Shown here: piece after piece, positions 44,301 to 61,964 of the stretch | Numbering within the stretch: the stretch's first letter is position 1 | Layout: every line of letters starts with the position of its first letter | DNA from: Piscicola geometra | Lineage: Eukaryota; Annelida; Clitellata; Hirudinida; Piscicolidae | DNA length: 64,000 nucleotides | Reading direction: 5' to 3' | NCBI GenBank assembly: GCA_943735955.1 | Contig: OX030957.1 | Span: 5,555,301 to 5,619,300, forward strand | Program-made: the position numbers and the translations under genes | The notes under the pieces: model-generated | Databases searched by the model: none | What the model was told of the DNA's origin: nothing | Seen by the model: the letters and a program-made list of their open reading frames with translations, nothing else

Positions 44301-47300
44301 ATCGATTAATTCTTATTTGAAGACTGATTTATTTCAATATAAATATCGATTAATTCTTATTTGAAGATTGATTTATTTCAATATAAATATCGATTAATTC
44401 TTATTTGAAGACTGATTCATTTCAATATAAATATCGATTAATTCTTATTTGAAGACTGATTCATTTCAATATAAATATCGATTAATTCTTATTTGAAGAT
44501 TGATTCATTTCAATATAAATATCGATTAATTCTTATTTGAAGATTGATTCATTTCAATATAAATATCGATTAATTCTTATTTGAAGACTGATTTATTTCA
44601 ATATAAATATCGATTAATTCTTATTTGAAGACTGATTTATTTCAATATAAGTATCGATTAATTCTTATTTGAAGATTGATTCATTTCAATATAAATATCG
44701 ATTAATTCTTATTTGAAGATTGATTTATTTCAATATAAATATCGATTAATTCTTATTTGAAGATTGATTCATTTCAATATAAATATCGATTAATTCTTAT
44801 TTGAAGACTGATTTATTTCAATATAAATATCGATTAATTCTTATTTGAAGATTGATTCATTTCAATATAAATATCGATTAATTCTTATTTGAAGACTGAT
44901 TCATTTCAATATAAGTATCGATTAATTCTTATTTGAAGATTGATTCATTTCAATATAAATATCGATTAATTCTTATTTGAAGACTGATTTATTTCAATAT
45001 AAATATCGATTAATTCTTATTTGAAGACTGATTCATTTCAATATAAATATCGATTAATTCTTATTTGAAGATTGATTCATTTCAATATAAATATCGATTA
45101 ATTCTTATTTGAAGACTGATTTATTTCAATATAAATATCGATTAATTCTTATTTGAAGATTGATTCATTTCAATATAAATATCGATTAATTCTTATTTGA
45201 AGATTGATTCATTTCAATATAAATATCGATTAATTCTTATTTGAAGATTGATTCATTTCAATATAAATATCGATTAATTCTTATTTGAAGACTGATTTAT
45301 TTCAATATAAATATCGATTAATTCTTATTTGAAGACTGATTTATTTCAATATAAATATCGATTAATTCTTATTTGAAGATTGATTCATTTCAATATAAAT
45401 ATCGATTAATTCTTATTTGAAGATTGATTCATTTCAATATAAATATCGATTAATTCTTATTTGAAGACTGATTTATTTCAATATAAATATCGATTAATTC
45501 TTATTTGAAGATTGATTCATTTCAATATAAATATCGATTAATTCTTATTTGAAGACTGATTTATTTCAATATAAATATCGATTAATTCTTATTTGAAGAC
45601 TGATTCATTTCAATATAAATATCGATTAATTCTTATTTGAAGATTGATTCATTTCAATATAAATATCGATTAATTCTTATTTGAAGACTGATTCATTTCA
45701 ATATAAATATCGATTAATTCTTATTTGAAGATTGATTCATTTCAATATAAATATCGATTAATTCTTATTTGAAGATTGATTCATTTCAATATAAATATCG
45801 ATTAATTCTTATTTGAAGACTGATTTATTTCAATATAAATATCGATTAATTCTTATTTGAAGATTGATTCATTTCAATATAAATATCGATTAATTCTTAT
45901 TTGAAGACTGATTCATTTCAATATAAATATCGATTAATTCTTATTTGAAGATTGATTCATTTCAATATAAATATCGATTAATTCTTATTTGAAGACTGAT
46001 TCATTTCAATATAAATATCGATTAATTCTTATTTGAAGATTGATTCATTTCAATATAAATATCGATTAATTCTTATTTGAAGACTGATTCATTTCAATAT
46101 AAATATCGATTAATTCTTATTTGAAGATTGATTCATTTCAATATAAATATCGATTAATTCTTATTTGAAGATTGATTCATTTCAATATAAATATCGATTA
46201 ATTCTTATTTGAAGACTGATTCATTTCAATATAAATATCGATTAATTCTTATTTGAAGATTGATTCATTTCAATATAAATATCGATTAATTCTTATTTGA
46301 AGATTGATTCATTTCAATATAAATATCGATTAATTCTTATTTGAAGATTGATTCATTTCAATATAAATATCGATTAATTCTTATTTGAAGACTGATTCAT
46401 TTCAATATAAATATCGATTAATTCTTATTTGAAGATTGATTCATTTCAATATAAATATCGATTAATTCTTATTTGAAGATTGATTCATTTCAATATAAAT
46501 ATCGATTAATTCTTATTTGAAGACTGATTTATTTCAATATAAATATCGATTAATTCTTATTTGAAGACTGATTTATTTCAATATAAATATCGATTAATTC
46601 TTATTTGAAGACTGATTCATTTCAATATAAATATCGATTAATTCTTATTTGAAGATTGATTCATTTCAATATAAATATCGATTAATTCTTATTTGAAGAT
46701 TGATTTATTTCAATATAAATATCGATTAATTCTTATTTGAAGATTGATTCATTTCAATATAAATATCGATTAATTCTTATTTGAAGACTGATTCATTTCA
46801 ATATAAATATCGATTAATTCTTATTTGAAGATTGATTCATTTCAATATAAATATCGATTAATTCTTATTTGAAGACTGATTCATTTCAATATAAATATCG
46901 ATTAATTCTTATTTGAAGATTGATTCATTTCAATATAAATATCGATTAATTCTTATTTGAAGATTGATTCATTTCAATATAAATATCGATTAATTCTTAT
47001 TTGAAGACTGATTTATTTCAATATAAATATCGATTAATTCTTATTTGAAGATTGATTCATTTCAATATAAATATCGATTAATTCTTATTTGAAGACTGAT
47101 TCATTTCAATATAAATATCGATTAATTCTTATTTGAAGACTGATTCATTTCAATATAAATATCGATTAATTCTTATTTGAAGATTGATTCATTTCAATAT
47201 AAATATCGATTAATTCTTATTTGAAGACTGATTCATTTCAATATAAATATCGATTAATTCTTATTTGAAGATTGATTCATTTCAATATAAATATCGATTA

Positions 47301-48050
47301 ATTCTTATTTGAAGACTGATTCATTTCAATATAAATATCGATTAATTCTTATTTGAAGATTGATTCATTTCAATATAAATATCGATTAATTCTTATTTGA
47401 AGATTGATTCATTTCAATATAAATATCGATTAATTCTTATTTGAAGATTGATTCATTTCAATATAAGTATCGATTAATTCTTATTTGAAGATTGATTCAT
47501 TTCAATATAAGTATCGATTAATTCTTATTTGAAGATTGATTCATTTCAATATAAATATCGATTAATTCTTATTTGAAGACTGATTCATTTCAATATAAAT
47601 ATCGATTAATTCTTATTTGAAGATTGATTCATTTCAATATAAATATCGATTAATTCTTATTTGAAGATTGATTCATTTCAATATAAATATCGATTAATTC
47701 TTATTTGAAGATTGATTCATTTCAATATAAATATCGATTAATTCTTATTTGAAGATTGATTCATTTCAATATAAGTATCGATTAATTCTTATTTGAAGAT
47801 TGATTCATTTCAATATAAGTATCGATTAATTCTTATTTGAAGATTGATTCATTTCAATATAAATATCGATTAATTCTTATTTGAAGACTGATTCATTTCA
47901 ATATAAATATCGATTAATTCTTATTTGAAGATTGATTCATTTCAATATAAATATCGATTAATTCTTATTTGAAGATTGATTCATTTCAATATAAATATCG
48001 ATTAATTCTTATTTGAAGACTGATTCATTTCAATATAAATATCGATTAAT
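41303..48050 (+). repeat. 44-bp AT-rich satellite array, ~150 copies
   Basis: The unit (cgattaattcttatttgaag, then actgattcatttcaatataaatat) repeats head to tail for 6.7 kb with very low divergence. Only three positions vary commonly: gact/gatt, ttca/ttta and aaat/aagt. There is no ORF, and no spacer sequence that would suggest CRISPR. The rare aagt variants recur with offsets of 1628 bp (37 units) and 308 bp (7 units), showing block duplications. Confidence 0.97.
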
Positions 48051-50197
48051 TATAATGCAAATATAAATTAATTATAACATAAATATAAAATAATTATAAC
48101 GAATATATTAATTAACTATAAATATTAATTATAAATATACAAAATATGAATTGAGCCCTGTATACTTCCAATATAGTTCATGATTAATGGCATTTACATC
48201 GAAACAAGCGCTAGAAGAATTACTATTATTAGTAGAAATGATTGCTAAGATGTTCCAATGATAAATCAATATGGCGGTAATAATGAGGGGTTATGGTGGA
48301 AGGAGGAATTATGGGGGTGATGATGATCAGGACTTAAGAGGGAGAAGAAATTATGGGGGTGATGATGATCCGGACTTAAGAGGGAGGAATTGATTGAACT
48401 CAACTGTCTGTAATCACGCTAGATTATAAGTAGGTTAATAGAACATTGAATGATCGTCTAAGGATTCGATCGACACACACGTACACAAAAACATAGTCTC
48501 AAGAATAAATACAACCACTCATCAAACGAAAATGAAGTTAAAAAAGCCATACATATTTTATATGTGTGCGGTTGTTAAGATAACCAAAAAGAAAATCAAA
48601 CACACAAGCACACATATAAGAACACACACATGCATGCATATAAGAACACACACACAAGCACACATACATTCAAACACACACACCCCATCAAACACACACA
48701 CATACAATCACACATACAACCTGTTCATTCTGGAGCTCTAGAAAGGCCTAAAGAGGACAATGAAAAGTGTTCAAAAGGTCAAGAAACCATCTACAAGGTC
48801 CGTCAAGGTCATGACAAGTGAAAAATGAGGTCAAATGAGAATGATAATTGAGAATTAATGAGGTCAAATGAGAATATAATTGAGAATAAATTAGGTCAAA
48901 TAAGAATATAATTGAGAATTAATGAGGTCAAATGAGAATATAATTGAGAATTAATGAGGTCAAATGAGAATGATAATAGAGAATTAATGAGGTCAATTAA
49001 TGATCATTGAGAACTAACGAGGTAAAATTAAAATGATAATTTAGAATAAATGTGATAAAATAATGTTAATTTAGAATAAATGTGATAAAATAATGTTAAT
49101 TTAAAATAAGGATATTTCCAAATAAATAAGGTAAAATGATGATGGCAAATGAGATGCGTGCAAAATCAGAATCAGGTAAAAGTGAACTGAGTCTTAAGAA
49201 TAGAAAAACTTGAGATCAAGGTGTCACCATCTGCCAGAATGACTAATCACTAAATCCCCATTCCTCTGCTGTACTGAGCAGTGAAGGGTACACAATGTAG
49301 TGTTTGTACTCACCACTGTACTGAGTAGTCTTTTATTTTTTTAAACTTTATTTTTCAGTGCTGTCTTTTCTATGTAGTGTCTTTTTGTATTTCACTGAAT
49401 TGTATTTTCGAATCATTTTTCTAGCACTAAATGCGTCTATATATACAACACATCACGATAACAAGTACTACAAAGGGCGCGGAACCAAAAGAGCGGGAAA
49501 CCACTTTAACGCTTCATAAATGGAATGCTGAAGTCATTAACAAACCAATTAAGCCATTAATTATATTATATAATATATTCTACATAATTCATTTAATAAT
49601 TCAACATTAAATAATAAATCCATTATTTGATTAAGCACCTAACAAATAAATTCATTAATGCTGCAATGCATCTATACATTCAAAGCCATCAATTGATTGA
49701 ATGACCATGACCATGATGATGATGATGATGATAGTTTCACTCCTTTACGTCACAGTCACGCGGAATGTATACTACAACAAGTCATCATCGTCATCGTCAT
49801 AGACTATGACTCATAGAGTATGACGTCTCAACCGTATGCAATACACACGCACACACACGCACACGCGAATACAAAAGACATGTACATTGTGTACAAATAC
49901 AAATAAACTATTGAGTACGCATGTCACATGATTAGTCGAATGAGAAGACGAAAGATTAGAGTGTGGGTGTGTAATGGCGACGATTTAAATGCTTTAGCGC
50001 ATCATTTCATGAAAGTCATTTTGAAGAGATAGACGTCAGTGAATTTAGAAATGAGTCGACGTTGCAACGGAGTTACAAGACAACGAAAATCAGTTTAAAT
50101 GAATGAATAATAATATAAATATATAAAATAAACTAGAACCGTGAAAACAAGTCGTATGCTGTACAACAACAACAACAGCAATGTTGACAGCAGACGC
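48051..50197. other. AT-rich spacer downstream of the HMG-box gene
   Basis: It holds a duplicated ~48-bp segment (aattatgggggtgatgatgatc near 48309 and 48351), a CA-rich patch at 48600-48715, and an imperfect repeat at 48825-49100. No gene seen. The 3' UTR of the minus-strand HMG-box gene should occupy the right-hand end. Confidence 0.55.
48825..49100 (+). repeat. Imperfect ~32-bp tandem repeat
   Basis: Five to eight diverging copies of gaggtcaaatgagaatataattgagaattaat, degrading into aatgtgataaaataatgttaat units at the right. Confidence 0.85.
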
Positions 50198-54730
<4,533 letters not shown>

Positions 54731-55265
54731 AACTTTAGAGATTTTGAAAGGTTATCATTGATTTTTAGACAACTCCATTATTGCATACATTGTTGATGAA
54801 GTGTGAAATCGATTATTCATCATGCAGTGAGAACATTGATCAACTTACATTGATGATCTGCTTTCTTTTTGAAGTTATAATTGTGGTTTGGTAGATTTGC
54901 GCATAGAAAGAATGCCATGGACATAAGTGAATATACTTACTAAGCACCAATCGATCATTCGCGTCTAACTAAAACTGCATACTAACAAAAACGAGTTCTA
55001 AATTACTTTTTATTTAATTTTTCTGAATAAAAAAGACAAACAAAAATACATGTGAAATTAATAATAATCTTTTCATAGAAAAATATTATCTTAGATGGTT
55101 TAATATCTTTTTTCAGATCTTTAAATTCTTTAAATTTCATTTTTATGTGCTTGCAACTAAAACTAGTTATACGATTTAACTTCTATTCTAAAGCCTTTTG
55201 GCAGTAAATAAATTATCATGGACCACCAAAAAATAATATAAATAGTTGCTAATAACTTATTTGAA
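54731..55265. other. Divergent promoter region, HMG-box gene / MPPED gene
   Basis: 535 bp of AT-rich sequence between the two start codons. No clear TATA box or repeat was found. Confidence 0.5.
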
Positions 55266-56231
55266 ATGTATGAATTTGGGGATATAAACGAAGTATGTGT
55301 CGACTCGCCAATTGAGATCGGTGTCGTGGACCCGAAAGGCAGGACGTTGCGCATTGTGCACATTTCAGACACGCACTTGCAGGCGAGCACCACGTCCATC
55401 CCTGAGGGCGACATCCTCGTTCACTCTGGAGGCTTCTTCAACTTTTATGCTGGGGTTGGATCATTTTTAGAAGAAATCGCCATTTTGGATAAGTTTTTTG
55501 CATCGCAGCCACATCGTTATAAAATATTTGTAGCTGGAAATCATGAGCAATCACTGGTTGGCGAGCCTATAGAGCGTATCAGAGCCCGCTTGAAGAATGC
55601 CATTTACCTTCAAGACAACTCAGTAATGTTGGAAGGTTTGACTTTTCACGGCTCTCCCTGGACTGGCAAGAGAAAGTCTCCTGCATCTGCATTTGTCGTT
55701 CCCTTTCCAGAGCTTGGGAAGTACTGGGTGATGATCCCAAAAGAAACAGACATCCTCATCACCCACTGTCCCCCACATCGTATCCTCGATGATAATGGCA
55801 TTATGGGATGCCCTCTTTTGAGAGAAATTACTTTGAAGCAGATAAGGTAAAATTTTATAAATAATTATTTTAATAAATCAATAAATTATTTAACATTTTT
55901 CACATTTTATACATAATATTATATTCTCAATTCAAGCTGCTTCAAATAAACAAGAACAAAACCAAATCAACTCCTGATCCCACTCAGACCAATGCTGCAC
56001 CTGTTTGGCCACTCGCACCAAGGCTCCAGGGTGCTCGAGACGCAGGGCATTTACCTCTCAAACGGAGCGCAATACTTCTCCAAAAACGCTCGACCAATCG
56101 TCTTCGACATCAATCTCTCAGCCGACATCGCCAAGAAGACAAAACTGTACAAGGTGGCGGTGTGGAAGGAGGACGACCTGGAGTCGGATGCATCCGTCCA
56201 CTCCAACAAGACACACTGTATTCTCAACTGA
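55266..56231 (+). CDS. MPPED-type metallophosphoesterase (calcineurin-like fold)
   Basis: Two exons, 55266-55846 and 55988-56231, give 274 residues, close to MPPED1/2. Visible motifs in order: RIVHISDTHLQ (D-x-H metal site), GDILVHSGGFFNF, VAGNHEQ, ITHCPPHRILDD and HLFGHSHQG. Family members are cytosolic metal-dependent phosphodiesterases with weak activity on cyclic nucleotides. The second block normally reads HxGDFT, whose Asp bridges the two metals. Here it is GGC (Gly) instead of GAC, a single-base difference. By contrast the last block has GHSH, with the His that vertebrate MPPED1/2 have replaced by Gly. Activity is therefore uncertain. Homology is clear; MPPED1 versus MPPED2 cannot be decided. 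Confidence 0.9.
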
Positions 56232-56849
56232 AACGCCCGCCACCACCATTACTTTTTGTTGTTTTGGAAGTTTTTTCATCTGGTTGTTGATACAAATAAT
56301 TTCGTTCTGATATAGTACAAAACTTCATATATTCTTTTTGTTACAAAAACCCACCCTGCTTAACCACCACCTACAATCGATGTGTTTGCTATACTTCAAT
56401 TGAGTGTAAACCGCTTCAGACCTTATTTCCATTTTACATTTCTTACCTTCATCTTCAACTCCTTTTAAATTTTATGTGTGAATTCAACCAAAGCAAATCA
56501 CGCTGATAATTACTTATTTTGTTGCCATTATATTCTTGCTTTTTATGCATCTAGTCACCACCGAATCTCATTTGGTTTTTAAAAAATTTGACCCAGACTG
56601 GCTAAACAATTCTTAGCCATTTCGATAAACCTTCATCACACCTCACAATCAATCTCTAAAAACCTCAAAAACAATAATTTTATTCTATTTCTTAAAAAAT
56701 AACACCATTCAAAGTCGTAGCACACATAAGGTATCCATCCCAGCATCAATAGTTGATCATCATCATAAAATAATCACCATCACCATCATGATGACGACAG
56801 TAGTAGTGATAGTGGCGAATGAACATTACCTAGAATAGCATCATCATCA
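56232..56849. other. Convergent 3' region of the MPPED and PSMD13 genes
   Basis: 618 bp between two stop codons facing each other, AT-rich. The 3' UTRs may overlap. No other gene seen. Confidence 0.55.
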
Positions 56850-57625
56850 TCACGTGAGCAGTTCTGAAGCATGGGCCTCGACCAGGGACTCAATCTTCTC
56901 CACCTCACCCACCCACTTCTGAACACGCTCCTTCACGCCAATCACCTTTAAAGTTATATGGCATGATAAAATAATAATAAGGAAAATTGTCTTTTTGATA
57001 TAGCTACCGAGAACGCAACTTAAGTGCTTAAAATCATTGTCATGGAGATATGATTATTTCTTCCATTAAGTTATTTCCATCGCTAGGTGGCTATCATAAA
57101 TTGTGGTGTCTCAATAACATGAAAGATGCCTACATAGCAATGCAATACTTAGTAGCAAACGAACAGTCACAAGCCATAAACGCTATGTGGTACTCAGTAG
57201 CATACGAATATTGAAAAGTCATAAAAGCTACGTGGCACCACCACCACACCCACCTGCTGCAGGTCGAGCACCCTGGGCTGCACCCACGTCATGTGCACCT
57301 TCTGGTCCACGCCGTCCACCATGCCCCTCACCAGCCCCAACGAGAGAGCCTTCATCACCAACAACTCCACCTATGTCGTTGGAATATTTTAATTTTAACT
57401 CATTGACTGCGTTAATGCAGTTAATTGGATATACTAAAGGACTAGTCAACTTAATTAGTATTGCCTATCAGATAATTCTTCCATATGATTCTTTCTCAAA
57501 ATTCTTTAGTCGAAACAGCTTGGAAACAAAATAATCACTCATACAAATAATACATACCATACGGTACAGACAACATCTAGTTATTGCATCAATGCCTATT
57601 TCATGTTAGACATAATAAGAAAGGA

Positions 57626-57665
<40 letters not shown>

Positions 57666-58232
57666 CATTATTGATGTGACGTGAAGCCAAACTATAATAA
57701 TCAAAATCACAATGATAATATAAATGGTGATGATACCTCATTCAGAGGTTTCTTTGTCTCCTCAGAGATCTCCTGGAAGGTGAGTTGGCGGTCGTTGGCT
57801 GGTCTCTTGAAGGTCATCTGCAAGTCAAATTGAAGTGCGCTCAACTTTTAAGTTAAAGTTCCACTTGCTGTGGGAAACAACTAGCTATTAGTTACTATTA
57901 TTATTATTATTAATATCATTATAATCAATACTATTATAATTATTCTGACAAGGAAACATCAATACAGCGATGTACAGTGATATAGTGCGTGTCATTTGCA
58001 TGCAGACGCATTCAAACCTCCATCAGACAGAGGAGTGAGATCTTCTCCTCCATGATGGCGACATTCGCGCCCAGAAACTTCTGTTTGCTCCAGTGCGGCT
58101 TGAGGTCGTGGTACTGTTGCATGTTGCCGCTGTTGAAGGCCAACAGGAGGTCGACCAGCCATTGCTGCTGCGCGTTCTTGAGACTTTGTAGTACTGGATG
58201 TGCGATCTGGATTGGGAGGGGGTTGTGTGTTG

Positions 58233-58316
<84 letters not shown>

Positions 58317-59296
58317 AGAATAATGAACATGATGATAGTAACTAAAATATTCCAATGGTGGAAACTACTAAATTAACTAAAATAAATAAAAGATTGCATT
58401 GAAGCTGACAGTTGTATAATAGAAATAAATTCACAAAGAAGAAAATAACCAGTTCTCCAAAGTTGTAGAGGTTCTTGCCAAGGATGGCGGCAAGACAGAC
58501 GTTGAACGCCCTCTCCTGGAAGTCAGACAACTGCACCGTCTTCATGTCAATGCAGCCCATGTACCGGAGCGAGTCTCGGTAGTAGTTGGCATAGTCGATG
58601 ACGATGCGATAGTAGTTGCTCGACAGTTCGTAGAATCTCTGGTGCACACTGGTGACCTGGTCGAGGTCGTTCACCATCTTGTCCAGCTCCAGAATCAACG
58701 TTTTCGTTTTTGGTAAGTCGTTCATCTGGAGGTAGATGGTTCCAATAGCGATCATGCACAAGATGGATGCTTCGTTGTGTGTCTTGACATTTTCTTTCAT
58801 TTTTTCTAAAAACTCCAAAGCGTCCTTGAGTTCCTTCATCTGCTTTGCAACCAGGATAACCAACTCGATCAACACCAGAGGGTTGATCCTGTGCTCAAAA
58901 TCACTCACAAACCTCTTGTATAACTGAATGAAAAAAATGTTTAGTTGAAGATGTAACATAATACATTTTTATTGATTTTTAGAAGATAAATAGGAAATTT
59001 AAGAATATCAAGAAAAAATAGATTATTTTTCAAACTTCTATCATATTTCCCTTTTCGCTGAAATACGGATGCTTGACCATCTCTTGGATTTTCAAAGTTA
59101 ACTGGTGCCATAATCTGAAAAGAGAAATTAATATGCAAGTCATGCCAGAGTTAGCAATAATTCAAATTCCTTTCCAAGCCGCTTACTTTTTGCTGTAAAA
59201 CTCTTCAACTTTAGTCCAAGACTGAGTCAAATCAGCGTGAGCCTGACATTTTTTATGTTGCTCAAACAAGTAACTTACCACATCTCTCGAAGCCAT
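56850..59296 (-). CDS. PSMD13: 26S proteasome regulatory subunit PSMD13 (Rpn9)
   Basis: Seven minus-strand exons, 59296-59187, 59114-59036, 58923-58450, 58206-58018, 57817-57737, 57370-57254 and 56945-56850 (TGA), give 381 residues, matching the usual ~376. All phases agree. It begins [20 protein letters not shown]. Family hallmarks are [84 protein letters not shown] and the C-terminal PCI/winged-helix segment [39 protein letters not shown]. Rpn9 is a structural PCI subunit of the proteasome lid and helps place Rpn10 and Rpn11. The start codon lies 275 bp from that of the TIA1-like gene on the other strand. No anomaly seen. Confidence 0.96.
57631..57664 (+). repeat. (ATA)n microsatellite in a PSMD13 intron
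   Basis: About 11 aat/ata triplets between the exons at 57737 and 57370. Confidence 0.9.
58228..58314 (-). repeat. (CA)n on the coding strand near a PSMD13 acceptor
   Basis: GT repeat on the plus strand, therefore CA in the PSMD13 transcript, ending about 22 bases before the acceptor of the exon starting at 58206. Confidence 0.95.
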
Positions 59297-59571
59297 TTTA
59301 AAATTCAATTGAATGCTGTTTTGTTTATAATCTTAAGATTTATATCTATTATCACAAAGTTGTAGAGTAAAAAAATATATTTAAAAATCATGATCTGAAT
59401 ATATTTTCTTTAAATAAGTATTTTTTAGTTTTTTGATTAATTTAAAATTAGTCTGTTCTCTTTGTATGATTCAATTCTTCATCTTTATACTTCCGGCGTG
59501 GATTAGTTCATTTTTCTTAGTTTTTGTTTTTCTTATATTTTAATCGTTTTATACGTTTATATTTTGAGAAA
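59297..59571. promoter_or_regulatory. Bidirectional promoter region, PSMD13 / TIA1-like gene
   Basis: Only 275 bp separate the two start codons, which point away from each other, so the genes almost certainly share a compact promoter region. It is AT-rich with no obvious TATA box. Tight head-to-head pairing is common for housekeeping genes. Confidence 0.7.
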
Positions 59572-61688
59572 ATGTTTAACGGAGACGCTTCAACTAGAAC
59601 ACTGTACGTTTTAGACAATTTTATTCACTCTTTATTTTGAAACTTGCACGCCTAAGGTCACGTTTGAATGCTTCTTAATAAGCCGGTTTTTGTTATGATG
59701 CTATTTTTCGGTTTTTTAATAAATTTTCTCATATTATTTTTCTCAATTTCAATAAAATTATTTTAAAGTTTAATGGCCGATTTTTCCTCTTAGCGTGCTT
59801 TAATGACGCATTACTTTTTCTAATCCGGCAGATACGTAGGCAATTTGGATGCAAGAGTCAGCGAGGAATTATTACTAACACTATTTGGATCGTTGGGTCA
59901 ATGCAAAGGATGTAAAATTATAAAGGAGGTGAGTTCAATTTTTTATTTCATTGTTAATTACTAATTTATATCGAGAAAGCTGAATTAATTAATCTAATTG
60001 TGAGTGTGGCTAACAAAGCCCACTTTTTCTATAAAAATGACAATATGTTTATTTTCTTCTGTAATAAAAAGAATAGGAGAAAATTATCTATTTTTCAAGT
60101 TCAGTGTCAAAAATATTAATTTTTAGCAATCAAAGTTTGATTATATTAATTTTCATTTCTCTATAAAATTTTAAATGTTTATGTGCTTAGTTATCTTCAA
60201 ATTAATTTATAGAGTTTTTCAATATTTTTATACTTCATTCATTAAGATTATATGAAATATAGTGATAATATATTTTAATATTCTATTCCATTAATATAGT
60301 AAGATATACCCCAAGATTGCATTTATAAATTTCTATATAAACCCCTCTTGCCACCACAACACTTAACCTAACCAGCCCCCACCACATATATTAATATAAT
60401 GAGATATGATATTAGGCTGCATTCAAAAAATGTTCAGTTAAACAAACACCACTCCATCCTTCTCCACCACATATAGTCGAGCAATGAGATCTATGCATTC
60501 ATTGAGTACTCTACCAATGCCGAGGCCCAGACAGCCCTCATGGCCATGAACAAGAGGAATGTTCTTGGCAAGGTGGGTGTGGGTGGGTGTGCATGTGCAC
60601 GTGTGTGTGTGTTTTTTTATGCATTAAAAATTTCATTAAACATGCAAATTAAACACCTTTCAAGTGTTCTTTTGTACAATGGAATCCACTAAAGTTTTCT
60701 GCTTTTATTTCATGGAAAAATCCCCTTCATCTCTTCAAAAAGACGCATCTTTCCTTCCGCGCATAGTCTATTTACCATGGTTCTGTATTAGGCTATTGTA
60801 TCGCTTTTATTTAATATAATATAAAATATGGCTAATTTTAGGATTAGGGTTATAGTTATCTCATCAACCTTTTACATCTCTTCCATTCCATTTCATTTAA
60901 TACGTTTCAATGAGTTCCTACCCTCATAACCCACCATTGCCTAAGTCATTATGCCATTATATGTCATCATTTTCTTGCGTGCAGGTCAATTCGTTCAATA
61001 TCTCAAATAAATTGATTTTCTTTATTTTTGAACTTCGTGATGATTGATTTTTTAAACCAATATTTAAATGATAATTGTTTCTTCAGGACTTGAAAGTCAA
61101 CTGGGCCACCCAGCCCGGAGGTCCCACCAAGCAAGACACCAGCAGTCAGTTCAATGCACCATCCCTATCATCCAGCCCTCGCTACATTCATCATCATCAT
61201 CATCAACATAATTATCTTAATCATCATCACCATTATTATCATCATCATCATCATCATCATCATCATTGCACTTCCTCACTCACACGCGTACCACCACTAA
61301 CTAACAACAACTACTACTACCACCACTCCAGAACACTTCCACATCTTCGTTGGCGACTTGACGCCCGAGATTGAGGTGACACAGTTGAGGGACAGCTTCG
61401 CCAGCTTCGGAGAGATCTCGTAAGAAGTGTGCTTGAGTGACGTCATTCGCCTTCCATCACTCGTCTCTATCTTTCTTCCTTTTTTACTCCCCCTATCTGT
61501 TCTTTTTTTTTCCTTTTCAACCTTCTTTTCTTTTTATCTTTTTTCATTTCTTTTCATCCCTTCCTCCCCCCTTCTCCATGCGTTAAAGCCTCACCATATA
61601 TTCCGACGACAGGGACGCAAAGATCATCACAGACCCGCAGACAGGCCGCTCCAAGGGATTCGGCTTTGTGTGTTTTGTGCGCAAAGAG
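59572..61688 (+). CDS. TIA1: TIA1/TIAL1-like RNA-binding protein, 5' part
   Basis: Six exons, 59572-59603, 59832-59928, 60477-60572, 61087-61144, 61332-61419 and 61613-61688, encode the first 149 residues. All phases agree. RRM1 has RNP2 LYVGNLD, and an RNP1 of the form IYAFIEY. It is followed by the LKVNWATQP linker and DTSKHFHIFVGDL, which opens RRM2. RRM2 continues through TPEIEVTQLRDSFASFGEIS to RNP1 SKGFGFVCF. This order and the KVNWAT / HFHIFVGDL signature are diagnostic of TIA1/TIAR, which bind U-rich RNA at splice sites and 3' UTRs and nucleate stress granules. The rest of RRM2, RRM3 and the Q-rich tail are not in the window. The intron after 61688 contains a long pyrimidine satellite that extends past the window end. 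TIA1 and TIAL1 cannot be separated. Confidence 0.93.
61185..61266 (+). repeat. (CAT)n microsatellite
   Basis: cat/atc triplets with short interruptions in the intron between the TIA1 exons ending at 61144 and starting at 61332. Confidence 0.9.
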
Positions 61689-61964
61689 GTTCGCCTTGTT
61701 GCTGCTCTTCTTCTTCTTACATCATTTTCCCTCGATGTTAAAGCATCTTTTTCTCAACTTCTTTTCTATCACATTGTAATCCAGAATTAAATAAGCGAAA
61801 AATATCTTTTTATGCGATAATAGAGCAACAGCCACACCATGCACTTGAAGTTAAAACAGCAGCCAGTGCATACCATTCAGAGTAAGAGCGATACAGCTCT
61901 ACAATATAACGACTAATATTATTAACGTGGCGTTAACCCAAGCAACCTTACACCCCACTCACCC

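Noticed and set aside
41303..48050. Regular array considered as a CRISPR or tandem RNA-gene array
   Set aside because: Units abut directly with no unique spacers, the DNA is eukaryotic, and there is no promoter or RNA-gene feature in the unit. It is a satellite.
48532..48821. Two short His/Thr-rich ORFs
   Set aside because: They are products of a CA-rich patch downstream of the satellite. No homology or splice context.
57187..57534. 115-codon plus-strand Pro/Ala-rich ORF
   Set aside because: It is antisense to the PSMD13 exon 57370-57254, whose coding frame is unambiguous on the minus strand.
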